In this document: one piece after another, positions 9,366 to 20,545 of the stretch | Numbering within the stretch: position 1 is the stretch's first letter | Layout: each line of letters starts with the position of its first letter | NCBI GenBank assembly: GCA_033032865.1 | Contig: JAWHQI010000004.1 | Span: forward strand, 19,202,001-19,266,000 | DNA length: 64,000 bases | Direction: 5' to 3' | Source: Dactylorhiza incarnata | Taxonomy: Eukaryota; Streptophyta; Magnoliopsida; Asparagales; Orchidaceae | Notes under the pieces: generated by a model | What the model was told of the DNA's origin: nothing | What the model saw: only the letters and a program-made list of their open reading frames with translations | Database searches by the model: none | Position numbers and translations under genes: made by a program

Positions 9366-11260
9366 TATCCTATCATTTGCATGAAGTAGAAACAATTAAA
9401 TATGAAATATCATTACTCTACTTCATGATATGCTTAATTGCTTTTTCTTTTATTTATTTTCTTATTTTTGAGCCAACACGCTAAGGTCACTTAGATATAT
9501 TATGAAATATGACTTTTACATTTTAAGCCTAATGTTTATCAAATCAAATTTGTATTAAAATTGAACATTAAGTCATATATTTTTCAAAGTGATCTATATC
9601 TCATCTTTGATTGTACTTTATCCGTTTAAATCCTTTACCCTTAATTGTCTTGAATTATCATTAGAAATTGAATATTGAAATTATTTTCAAGACTAATGAA
9701 ATTAGCTTTAAAAATGGATTTAAATGGTTTATTAAAGGGCTTAAGGTAAAAATTAAAATGCGCAACGTTATGATAATCTTCAATTTTATTTGCTGCATAT
9801 GATAGCCCCTATAATGAAAAATATTATCTAATAAAATCGAAAACAAAAATTCATCTAAACGCATGCTTAATCTTTCAAAAAGCGAGTTTTTGATCAAAAC
9901 TTCATACATCCATATCGTTTGATCCGCTCGCCTGATTTTTGCGTTTAATATATTTTTGGAAAGAGCACAAAAATCTCCATCCAATGGCAATCTAGGCTTG
10001 TTCATTTGAGTTCTCTTGGTGCTGTCAACTTTCCCAATTGCAACTCCGTTTTTAAAAGCTATCTTAGTTTGCTTGATTTGGAAATTTCTGTGTTTATGAA
10101 TTTTTTTTTCATCACACGCTATCCTTAGAATAATTGTTTCATATTTTATATTATGTGTGTGATGTGTGTCACCTATGTTTGCATGTAACTTAGACCTTAG
10201 AATCATCTTGTATCATTAAGATCAAATCAAAAGTTTAATCATTTCATTCTAGGTCTAAAGAAAATTAATTTGAAAACTTCTCATATTTCATGCAACATAA
10301 TCTCCATTAATCCTATGTAATAACATTGCATTCAAACTCATCATCCTAGCATTGCTTCTTGGTCTATGCTTATATATTTATGCTGGGTAGAACACTTACA
10401 ATGTTATTCAACTTTCATGATAACTATGTGATTTGAAATTATATAGAATATTAAAATTCCAACAAACACATAGTTTATGGATTAATCATTAGAATATATA
10501 TATGAATATTATATCATAAATCATATATTATCATGCAAAACCAAAGATCAATAGATTCAATTATTGAATGCAAATTTTATTATAAATTTCAAAACATTCT
10601 ATATGTGATCTTTGTCTTTAATATGTTTACATGATCATCATTTCTAGGCTTAAAAATCAAACATGCTTATTCAAAGAAGATCACTATATCACTATATCAC
10701 AAGTCTAGAAAAATTAGAATTTACATACATCATGATGATCTGAGATATATTCTATGCCAATTTGTCTATAATCATAAATCATAATTCATTTTCTATCAAG
10801 ACATATCTCAAATCGATAATAGGAATTATGAATCTTATGATAAAAATTATGAATAATGTTTTCTTTACATTATTTGATGTATTGATTTGCTTTGCTAGTG
10901 ATTGCATGAATCTCTCATATTTGTAGACTCTAGAATCAACTTTGTAATGAAAGTATAAATCAAACTAAATCATCACTCCATTCTAGATCTATAATTTGAA
11001 ATTCTATTTTGAAATACATGCAATATTAATATTAATCTTATAACATGACATGAAACCCAAAACTCATCATACTAGCATTGTCACTTATTGAATATTAGTA
11101 ATTGTGCTAGTTATCTCATTTCGTCATCTCATAAAAAGTAGAAAAGCAATGCGGATTTATATAACTCATCACATTAAACAAAACCCATAGTTTTTATATC
11201 AACCCTTAGATTTAAAAGCATAGGTTGTCCAAAAGATTATTTCACCTATGACTTTATATC

Positions 11261-11490
11261 TCACAATAGCGGGGGCGTAGGGTTGTATACATTAGAGACC
11301 TAACCTCTAAGTCATGTCTTGTCCTTAACCAGGGAGGGTTCCAGTGGGGCCTTGCGAGGCACTGGGGGGAAAGAGTGCTAGGTTGAGTGTTCTCTAGTGT
11401 GTGCATATGAGACTAACACCCCAACCTACGACATGCGTGCAGCTCCTCATGCCCATCCGTCACTTAGTACGGGGCTAGGGTGTAGACATT
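11261..11490 (+). other. GC-rich conserved block in noncoding region of element A
   Basis: A GC-rich island in AT-rich DNA, matched by 30251-30478 (minus strand) of element C. It includes a hairpin at 11341-11365: CCAGTG pairs with CACTGG, with GCCT/AGGC around a TGCG loop. The C copy keeps the outer stem and has a TGAG loop. Function unknown; packaging or dimerisation RNA structure is one possibility. Confidence 0.7.
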
Positions 11491-11810
11491 TAGTCGGGGT
11501 AGTTTCTAATCTTAGGACATACCTATATTACGTACTGCATGAACATTTTATTTACTTATCACTTAAATCATGCATATTTTGGGTTGTTTAATAAAAATGT
11601 CCTCATGTGTTTGCATAATTTATCTTTTTGAGCTTAAATGTTTTTTGTAAAACACATGTATTTGAAAAAGCTAAAGTTTTATGCAAATTTGAGCAATCAA
11701 GACATCTCTGAAAATTCTGAAATTTCAGCATGGAACTACTCTAAGGACACTTAATCAAAATAAAAAATCAGATTTTTAAAAATTCTCAAAAAATCAAGTA
11801 CTGTTTCCAG

Positions 11811-11830
11811 CGCTAGCGCCGGCGCTAGCG
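11811..11830. repeat. 20-bp perfect GC palindrome
   Basis: CGCTAGCGCCGGCGCTAGCG equals its own reverse complement and lies in AT-rich DNA. Related hairpins are at 29901-29929, 31264-31296, 41597-41622 and 45053-45090. Confidence 0.95.
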
Positions 11831-13736
11831 TGGGTGTTGGAATTTTCTGATTTTTAAAATTTCTGAAAATCCATAAAAATATGTTGGTTCATATTTTCTA
11901 CTTATTTGTTGTGTTTCTGACTTCTGTTATTTTTGTTTTATTTATATTATGAAAAATCAACTACAAAAGATCAAAATTCAAAAATACAAAATTTTTTTTT
12001 TTTTTGCTATTTGTGTTTTTAATCATATTATGAAAAATCAACTACAAAAGTTCAAAATTAAAAAAATATACAAAAATATGTTTTTGTTATTTTTTTTATT
12101 ATGAAAAATCTACTACAAAAATTCAAAATTCAAAAATTACAAAAATATGTTTTTGTGATTTTCTGTTTTTATTTGATTTAAAAAAAAATGATTAAACTTA
12201 AAAAAAAACTGTATGATCTTTATTGCCAATATCAAGCATGTATGAATTCTGTTATTTAGAATTATTTACAATGTTAAAATTTATTTCTTGAAATTTCTAT
12301 GAACATTGTTTTGATTATCATGCTTTGATATATCTATTTAAGTGCATCAATTGTATTGAAAAATGTGTAGAACCAAGCTTAGCACGCCTCTAAGTATGAG
12401 TAAATGTTTTATGATTGATAATGATATATTTCACTCACTTATTTTGGTAATCAACATGTGTGTCTAAATCTAAAATGCTTGCTTGTGTATTGTATTTGTA
12501 CAATGAATTAAAACTTGCATAAGTTTTTTTTACCTACACTACATTTGAATTGCACTTATGAAATTTAGAAAAGTGGTTAAAAGTTAAAAAAAAAATTGGG
12601 TTTGCAAAACAAGTGTATTCGGAGAATGTTGTCTCACAAATGTGAACAAAAAAATATATATATGTAGACAAATATAACTCCACCAAGCACTACTTGAACC
12701 TCCTGATAAGTCTTCATAAGCATTGTGAGGTTGAGCACCTTGGAAAGAATAGTAAAGTGGCTTGTGCAAACCTTAGTTATTACACCACTTTGTTAAAAAA
12801 AAATTAAATTATGTGCATTAAAAGTGTGTGAAAGTAATTTACTTATGTTTTATTGTGCACTTTACTTTACATATGTCTTGTATTTTGATGATTTAAATCA
12901 ATTGTTAACATTGCCCAAAATACACTTATGTGCACATCATTATCTTTCATAACACTTCTTCTCATAAGTATTGGATTCTAATGCTTTATCTATACTACTC
13001 TTTATATAAAAATGCACTAGATAACCTATCATGATCTCTACAATGTTTTGGTATCTATTGAACTTAAAATTAAGTAACATTGTAGTATAATCTCTCTTTA
13101 ATATGTTCATTTCATGCTTGGTATCTTTATGAAAAACTTTGAGATTTCAAAAAGGTTAAAACATCTTTCAATTTTGAACTAAAACTCATATTTTTACTTA
13201 TGCTTTTCATGCTTACCAAAAGGGTGTTTCTTATAATCTTCCGCTTGCTTACAACTCTTATCTTTTTATTTGAAATCTCTTTTATATGCTATGCTTCAAC
13301 TCTTTATCATTTCATATATTTAAAAGCTCGATCATGCTTTGTTATTTAAATGCCTCCTTACTACCCTCACCCCACCTTCTTTTGATAATACCAAAAGGGG
13401 GAGATTAATTCAAGAAATCTAGAAGATTAAGGGGAGAATAATTAAATAATGCACCATTGCAATTAATTATAACATTTAGGGGGAGCATACATTTAGGGGG
13501 AGAATACAATTTAGGGGGAGTATATTAAAAAGTTTTCATGGAAAGCGTCTATTGCTCGATCATGACAACCCACTTTTGGTAATAACAAAAGGGGGAGAAT
13601 AAAATGAGAAATCTAGTGACATATATATTTAGGGGGAGTAAAATCTGTCACGCAGTAAAACCTTTTATTCATGCATATCTTTTATCGCACTTATCTATAA
13701 ACTCACTAATTTCTCATATGGGTATTTGTTATTATC

Positions 13737-13749
13737 AAAAGGGGGAGAT
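13737..13749 (+). other. Polypurine tract of element A
   Basis: AAAAGGGGGAGAT lies just before the 3' LTR. Similar G-rich tracts recur at about 13395, 13480-13520, 13590 and 13630. Confidence 0.85.
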
Positions 13750-15103
13750 TGTTGGAGCTTGCTTTCCGCATCTCTTGGTTTGAGAATAACAAATACCGTG
13801 TTGTATTTGATCTAGTCTTTTGTGTGTTTATAGTGGCCAGGTTGTATAGGTTCAATGAGGAGACAAGTCCTCGTTCATGGGCATGATCCGAGAACGACAA
13901 GTCTCAGGTTGGATGAATTTTGTGTGCTGATCTTAAAATAGCCATAACTTTCAATCCAGGAAGAGTTACGGAATGTGCCACCCCATTTCGGAGATGAGAA
14001 CGACTCAATCTACAGTCTGGAGAAGTTTCGGATGGCAAAAATGAAGAGGAGATGTCGCCCAGGCGACAGTCACTGTCGCCCAGGCGATAGTCAATGTCGC
14101 CCAGGCGACAGTCAATGCCGCCCAGGCGACAGCAGAGAAGTTACAACTACTTTCCCCCACGGCAGCACGACGAAAAGTAGTTTTGAGATGTCGAAAATCC
14201 GACATCGATGTCGCCCAGGTGACAGCTCGACGGTTACACCAACTGCCCACGACTCCACCCACGACGGCACTCCAGCGGCAGTTTAGCGCTGTCGGAAAAT
14301 TCCGACAGTCACTGTCGGAAATTCCGACAGCGATTTTCTATAAATTGACACCTTCTGTTCGTGCATTTCAACCACTAAAGATTCTAAGTCCCTTCCTGAG
14401 TGCATTCCATCCAGAGAGCTCCAGAACCTCATGAACTCCCATTTATGCTGAGAAGGTTTGAAATTGAAGACGAGATCGGACGCGCTTCTACATCAAGGAT
14501 TATCTCGAGGCTTCAACCTTCCTTTCAGAGATCTGAATTTCTAGGGAGTTCTTATTTTATCTTGTATTTTCATTTATATACATTTTACTTTGTATTGGTA
14601 GGGAAAATCGCTTCCTTGTGCGGAGCGTCTAAGTCCTTGCGTGGCTTAGGGGAAAATCGCTTCCTTGTGCGGAGCGTCCAAGTCCTTGTGTGGCTTGGTG
14701 GGAAATCGTGGCCTTGTGTGCTACGTCTAGATCTTGGGAAGATCTAGAGGATAGGCTTGGGCTTGGTCTAGGGAGAGACAAGTGATAGCCTTCCGATCCT
14801 TGGGAGAAGGATTGGTAAACAAAAAGAAATTTACATTTGTACGCCTCCGATTTCTAGCGATATAGAAATCAAATTTATGTAAACACTTTTTCATATATAT
14901 AATCATGTCTCTTTTGTGTTTACTTGATTTGTATCATTTGGCGTAATCTCTATTATATTGTGTTCTAAGTTTTCAATTCTAAATCTAAATTGTTTATTTC
15001 AATCTCCTTCATTATAAAACAATTTAGTAATTATCTTGAAAATTATAGAAAGAATTTTATTCCCTTATTCACCCCCCCTCTAAGGGCGCCGTAAGATCCA
15101 ACA
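13750..15103 (+). repeat. 3' LTR of element A
   Basis: 1,354 bp, nearly identical to 6551-7909; most differences are C/T or G/A changes. It keeps the palindrome array, the TATA box and the 49-bp repeat. Confidence 0.95.
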
Positions 15104-15108
15104 GCTAC

Positions 15109-16364
15109 CACCAGTGCTCCCCGGGGAGGGTTTGTATCGTGCTTGCTCCCCCTTTTCTTCTCAAAGTTCTCGCCCAACGTTTCTAATTGCCAAACTATTG
15201 TCGGTGAGCGAGATCTCCCCGTCAATCCTCCCTATGGGAGCAGCCAGTCTTTCCTTGTCGACCTCGCCTTGGCGAAAATGGGAGCGGACGCCTGCCGCGA
15301 GACCTCCCGTCCTGCCTCCCCTCCCATTAAGATAAGGGGCGAGTCTTCAGGTCGGAAAGACTCCTCCTCGCAACCCTCACAGAAGAAGAGCAAGAAACAT
15401 CCCTCCTCTTTTGATAAGGGAAAGGGGCACGCCGAGGCTTCCCTGGGTGAGATCCTACCGGCTAATTTCCCTGAGGAAAGGGTATCCAGCGAGCTGATCG
15501 AGAAGGCTGCCCGGATCCCCTCCTTGCCAGTGCCGATAAATCACTGGAACTTCGGTCTCGGCCAAAGGCACACGGACGAGGCCAGCAAGTACCTATTGTA
15601 CTAGAATCCAGAAGTCAATAAAGCCATCATCTCCACCCTCCTCCCTTCTTGGGTGGAGTAGCCAACGGTTAATGGGCAAGCGTTATCGCTCTGCTTCAGA
15701 TTGTACGGCCGCGAGGACGCCTCAGTCTTCAAGGCCGAGTCTGCGAGGACCTTGGCGTACTAGAGTGCGAGAGCCGAGCTCCGCTCTATGGAGCTCGCTC
15801 ATATGACGGGCCGGCGATGTCTCCAACTGGAGCGTCACAATGAGGAGCTCGCCCTCGCTTACAAAGAATCCGCCGTCGAGGTCACAAGATTGAAGGAGAA
15901 GCTGCTCGCCTCCGAGGCACTCTCCCTCGGCTGCCAGGATGCGGTAAGTTTTTGAGTTCTTGCCTCCCTCTTTTCCTAATTGTTCCCATGGCTCATCTAT
16001 TTCCTCTACAGGATACCGAGACCGCCCAGGAGCTTCGCTCTCGCATCTCCGGTCTGGATAATGAGGTTGCCGGGTTGACAGCTCACAACCGCGAGTTGAT
16101 CCATGACATCGTCCGCCCCCCCCCCCCCCCCCCCCCCCCCCCCCGTCTCCTCGACAACTGAGGAATGATCAGCAAGCCCGGGAAGAAGAATGTTGCGAGG
16201 CCTCCATGACCTCGGCGCGATACATCTTCCAGGCCATGCAGGGAGCCGGCCTGCTATCTGCCGAGGCGGTCGACCTGACGATCGAAGACGTGATCCCGGA
16301 TCTGTTTATACCAGCCCCGCCACCCGTGGACAGCGAGGATGATCGATCTGCCGGCGGACCTTAG
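15109..16364 (+). pseudogene. Tat antisense gene II, 3' half: coiled-coil tail
   Basis: Continuation of the gene split by element A; 15104-15108 is the duplicated target. From 15143 the frame reads a Ser/Lys-rich linker (SQPSQKKSKKHPSSF), then AARIPSLPVPINHWNFG, then a charged helical region (MELAHMTGRRCLQLERHNEE). Three amber stops interrupt it (15602, 15659, 15761). Intron 15944-16011 (GTAAGT...CTACAG, 68 nt) joins in phase to TETAQELRSRISGLDNEV, a likely coiled coil. A 29-base C run (16116-16144) and shifts follow. The acidic end IPAPPPVDSEDDRSAGGP stops at 16362-16364. Transposase_28-type proteins often have such a coiled-coil C-terminus. Confidence 0.8.
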
Positions 16365-16945
16365 ATAAGACATGTACTTTCATTTTATATATTTTTGGCT
16401 GGCGAGATCGCCGCAACCCCTGTAATTCATTTTTTGTGAAATACAAATGGGAATTTTACCTTTGTTTATTGTATTCTCGCTTGTTATGTGTACTGCTTTT
16501 TCTTACGTCTATCACTTGTTTCTTCTTTTTTGAGATTGCATTTGTCATGCTCGCGTCCGCCTATCACGTGAGCGCCCAACCTCGACTTAGGATATGCTTT
16601 CGCCTCGATAGTTCTCGCCTTTTCGGCAAGCCTTAGAGCGATGGATTTCAAGATCCACCCCTTTTAATCTGTCATGTGGGGCGAACGTTCCCCTTTTGAC
16701 TTCGGCGAGCGAGATCCCTGTGTTGCTACTCGCGCCTTACCCAGAGACCTGAATGATCCTTCTCTCCTACCTGATCCGGGCGAGAGTAATCTTTTTCGTG
16801 CGGCTCGCCCATCTAGGCTACCCACTTGTCGACTTTCCCTTAGACTGTCTGCGAGGACCCTATTTTACTGGGGGTCCCCGTTGTCTCGCCTTGCGAGACC
16901 TCCAGTCCTCGCTGTTTTGAGGCCCTTTTGGCAATCAACAACTTC
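16365..16945. other. Spacer between antisense gene II and the tandem array
   Basis: No gene seen. T-rich DNA after the stop (16365-16550) could be a 3' untranslated region. The rest is GC-rich and merges into degenerate copies of the 95-bp repeat. Confidence 0.5.
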
Positions 16946-18190
16946 CCCTTTTGCTGGCTTCTCCAGAGATTTAATTGTCCTACCGTCCTTGAGGGCCCGA
17001 CATCGAAATTGATTGGGGACACTTCAGCACCAAAAGACTTGCCACTTGCCAACCTCTCCAGAGATCAACCTGACCCACCGTATATGAGAGCCCGGCAGCG
17101 GAATCGATCTGGGGCATTCCAGCACCAAGGAACTTGCCACTTTCCAGCCTCTCCAGAGATCAACCTGACCCACCGTCTATGAGAGCCCGATAGTGGAATC
17201 GATCTGGGTCATTCCAGCACGAAAGAACTTGCCACTTGCCAGCCTCTCCAGAGATCAACCTGACCCACCATCCATGAGAGCCCGGTAGCGGAATCGATCT
17301 GGGGCATTCCAGCACCAAAGAACTTGCCACTTGCCAGCCTCTTTAGAGATCAACCTGACCCACCATCTATGAGAGCCCGGTAGTGGAATCGATCTGGGGC
17401 ATTCCAGCACCAAAGAACTTGCCACTTGCCAGCCTCTCCATAGATCAACCTAACCCACCGTCTATGAGAGCCCGGTAGCGGAATCGATCTGGGGCATTCC
17501 AGCACCAAAGAACCTGTCACTTGCCAGCCTCTCAAGAGATCAACCTGACCCACCATATATGAGAGCCCGGTAGCGGAATCGATCTGGGGCATTCCAGCAC
17601 CAAAGAACTTGCAACTTGCCAGCCTCTCCAGAGATCAACCTGACCCACCATCTATGAGAGCCTGGCAGCGGAATCGATCTAGGCATTCCAGCACCAAAGA
17701 ACTTGCCACTTGCCAGCCTCTCCAGAGATCAACCCGACCCACAGTCTATGAGAGCCCGGTAGCGGAATCGATCTGGGGCATTCCAGCACCAAAGAACTTG
17801 CCACTTGCCAGCCTCTCCAGAGATCAACCTGACCCACCGTTTATGAGAGCCCGATAGCGGAATCGATCTGGGGCACTCCAACACCAAAGAACTTGCCACT
17901 TGCCAGCCTCTCCAGAGATCAACCTGACCCACCGTCTATGAGAGCCCGATAGCGGAATTGATCTGGGGCATTCCAGCACCAAAGAACATACCACTTGCCA
18001 TCCTCTCCAGTGATCAACCTGACTCACTGTCTATGAGAGCCCAGTAGCGGAATCGATCTGGGGCATTCCAGCATTAAAGAACTTACCACTTGCTAGCCTC
18101 TCCAGAGATCAACCTGACCCAACATCTATAAGAGCCCGATAGCGGAATCAATCTGGGGCATTTCAGCACCAAAGAACTTGCCACTTGCCC
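16946..18190 (-). repeat. 95-bp tandem array in the Tat 3' region
   Basis: GCCACTTGCC (or a one-base variant) begins at 17041, 17136, 17231, 17326, 17421, 17516, 17611, 17705, 17800, 17895, 17990, 18085 and 18180, so the period is 95 bp with one 94-bp unit. A degenerate unit precedes it (16946-17040). It lies between the end of pol and antisense gene II. Tandem repeats at this place are known in Tat/Ogre elements and can seed satellite DNA. Long frames inside it are products of the repeat. Confidence 0.95.
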
Positions 18191-18253
18191 AAGGACTACT
18201 TCAAAATATATGTATTAAGGAGGAAACATACAAAAGTCAGTTACAAAAAATTG

Positions 18254-19642
18254 CTAAGGATAAAATCTCTTCAAATCATCCCCACTCCTGGCTCGGCCGA
18301 GAGATACCCCTTCCACGTCCTGGAGGTGGTACCCCTCCCCCGACTTGAGCACTTCGCTTACAATGTAAGTCCCTTCCCATTTGAGCTCTAACTTACCTAC
18401 AGCGGCTCCTCTCCCTTCCGCATCTACCTTCTTCAAAACCAAGTCTCCTTTCTCGAATTGCTTTATTCTGATATGTTGATCAAAGTACCGGGCCATCCGC
18501 CTCTTGACTTCCTCCTGTCAGACAGTAGCGAGGTCCCAGAGCTCTTCCACCAGGTCCAGGGACAACCTTTGTTCTACATCATTTTCTACTAGCCATTCTT
18601 CATCTCCTTCGCCGGCGGTGATCACCCTAGGGGTTTTGACTTCGAATTCTATCGGGAGGACGGCCTCGGACCCATGAGATAGTTTGAAGGGGGTCTCCCA
18701 TGTGGCCGTGTATGGAGTAGTCCTCAAGGCCCACAGGACCGAGGGCAGCTGTTCTACCCAGTTGCCCCTGAGATTTTCCACTTTCTTCTTTAGCAGGTTG
18801 ACAATTATTTTGTTCGCTGCCTCCACCTGACCATTACTCCTCGGGTGGTGGACTGATGCAAACCTGAGGTCTATGCCGAGTTGGGTGCAGAAACTAACGA
18901 ACTCCTCGCTAGCAAATTGTGGTCTGTTGTCTGTCACTATGGCCAACGACAGCCCGTGCCTATAAATTATCTCACCCCATACAAAATTCCTTACCACTTG
19001 GGACGTTACCTTGGCCAGCGCTTTCACCTCTACCCAGTTGGAGAAATAATCAATCATTACCAATAGGAACCTCCTTTGGCCACTAGCTTGCGGGAAGGGA
19101 CCTACCAGGTCCAAACCCCATATAGCGAAGGGCCACAGAGCTGTGATTGTCCGGAGCCTTTGAGCTGGGAGAAGTTGGAGTGGGGCATAGAGCTGACATT
19201 TTGAACACTTCCTTGCGAATTCTGCTGCATCCTTGCTGAGGGTAGGCCAAAAATAGCCTTGCCTCAGCACTCTTCCCTCCAGGGTCTGGCTCCCAGAGTG
19301 ACTGCCACACTCCCTCGAGTGGATCTCTTCGAGGACTCTCGGGACCTCCTCCTCCTATACACAACTGGCCAGGAGCCCCGAGAGTGTTTTTCTATATAGT
19401 CCTCCTACATGCAAGGAATAATAGGCCGACTTGTACCTGAAGCGTCGTTTATCCATGTCCCCTTCAGGGAACTTTCCCGATGCCAAGATGGTGATGAAGG
19501 GATCCATCCACGATGCTCGCTGGTCCACCTCCATCAGCTCCCCTTCTTTGATGGAAGGTCGGAAGAGTTCTGATACTGTCCCTCCAGCCCGAGGACCAAA
19601 CTTGGCTAGGAGGTCCGCCGGGGTGCTCTCCTCCCTCGGCAC
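18254..19642 (-). pseudogene. int: Tat integrase
   Basis: Reading right to left: YKSAYYSLHVGGLYRKTLSG, the zinc-binding part with His (EIHSRECGSHSG) and CSKCQ, then the catalytic core with Asp in WGLDLVGPFP, Asp in AIVTDNRPQF and Glu in NGQVEAANK, then the C-terminal part (KGDLVLKK, VSEVLKSGEGYHL). The three acidic catalytic residues are present. Stops: amber at 19355-19357 and TGA at 18518-18520. Otherwise one frame runs from 19642 to 18254. The enzyme inserts element DNA into chromosomes. Confidence 0.93.
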
Positions 19643-20545
19643 ATGCTAAATGGAGAAAGTGCGGAATTGACTGATGACTCCCTTGACCTTCTCCAGATAG
19701 CGTTGGAGGATTGGCTCCCTTGCTTAAAATTCTCCCCTGATTTGGCATGCCACTACCATGGAGTCCGTTGAGACCTCTACATCTTGCACTCCCAGCTCCC
19801 TGGCCAGCCATAGGCCCGCTATCACTTCCTCGTACTTGGCCTAGTTATTGGTAATTGGGAAATGGATGCTCAAGGCCTGCTCGATCTTTGTACCTTGGGG
19901 GCTTATCAGGATGATTCCCCCTCCATAGGAGTGTTTTCCTGACGCATAATCCACCAACATCTTCCATGCCACCGGGGGAGGTGATTCATGCTCCTCCACT
20001 TCAGTTATGTAGTCCGCCATGAAGTCCGCCACTGCTTGTGCCTTGATTGACGTCCTTGGCACAAACGTGATGTCTAACTCACTTAGCTCCACAGACCATT
20101 TAGCTAGCCTCCCCGAATGCTCCACCTCTTCCATGATTTTGTGAAGCAGGTGGTCGGTCACCACTTTGATTGAGTGTGCTTGGAAGTATGGCCTGAGCTT
20201 CCGAGCCGATACCACCAAAGTGAAAGCCAACTTCTCCAAAATTGGGTATCGGAGCTCTACCTTCCTCAGCACCTAGCTAACGTAGTAGATGGGGAACTGC
20301 CTCCTCCCTTCTTCCCGGACCAACACCAAACTTACTGCTTCAGATCCTACCCCCAAGTATAGGGATAGATCCTCCCCTTTACTTGGTCCCTGGAGTAGGG
20401 GGGTCTGGGGGAGCAGCCCTTTCAAAGCTTGAAAAGCTTCCACACATTCTGAGGTCCATTCAAACTTCTTGTTTCCCCATAACACCTTGAAGAAGGGCGC
20501 ACACTTCTCACCCGCCTTGGAGAGGAACTTACTGAGTCCGGCCAA
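19643..20545 (-). pseudogene. rnh: Tat RNase H and connection domain
   Basis: GLSKFLSKAGEKCAPFFKVL (RT thumb) leads to KKFEWTSECVEAFQALKGLL, then YYVS-amber-VLRKVELRYP (20273-20275). Next are WKMLVDYASGKHSYGGGIIL (RNase H start) and ITNN-amber-AKYEEVIAGL (19841-19843), where relatives have Gln. Near the end are a TAA (19724-19726), an amber at 19646-19648 and HVPREESTPADLLAKF. All segments share one frame, so the damage here is by stops, not indels. Confidence 0.92.

Larger units (their letters stand above)
9366..13736 (+). other. Long noncoding region of element A
   Basis: About 4.4 kb of AT-rich DNA replaces pol. No coding frame is supported. It contains a GC-rich conserved block (11261-11490), a perfect GC palindrome (11811-11830), a module around 12676-12747 shared with element C and the SIRE-like copia, and from about 13380 repeated GGGGGAG tracts. 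From about 11700 to the PPT it matches the 3' noncoding DNA of the SIRE-like copia. Confidence 0.85.
6551..15103 (+). mobile_element. Element A: pol-less copia retrotransposon (complete)
   Basis: 8,553 bp with TSD GCTAC on both sides (6546-6550, 15104-15108). LTRs of 1,359 and 1,354 bp begin TGTTGGA and end TCCAACA. It has an iMet PBS, one long gag-derived ORF, about 4.4 kb of noncoding DNA, a PPT and the 3' LTR. There is no protease, RT, RNase H or integrase. By eye the LTRs differ at about fifteen positions, so the insertion is young compared with B and the Tat host. LTR ends and 3' noncoding modules match the SIRE-like copia at 40345-47862, a candidate source of enzymes in trans. Confidence 0.95.

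Noticed and set aside
17350..18027. Several minus-strand frames with WCWNAPDRF repeats
   Set aside because: They are read-through of the 95-bp array, not genes.
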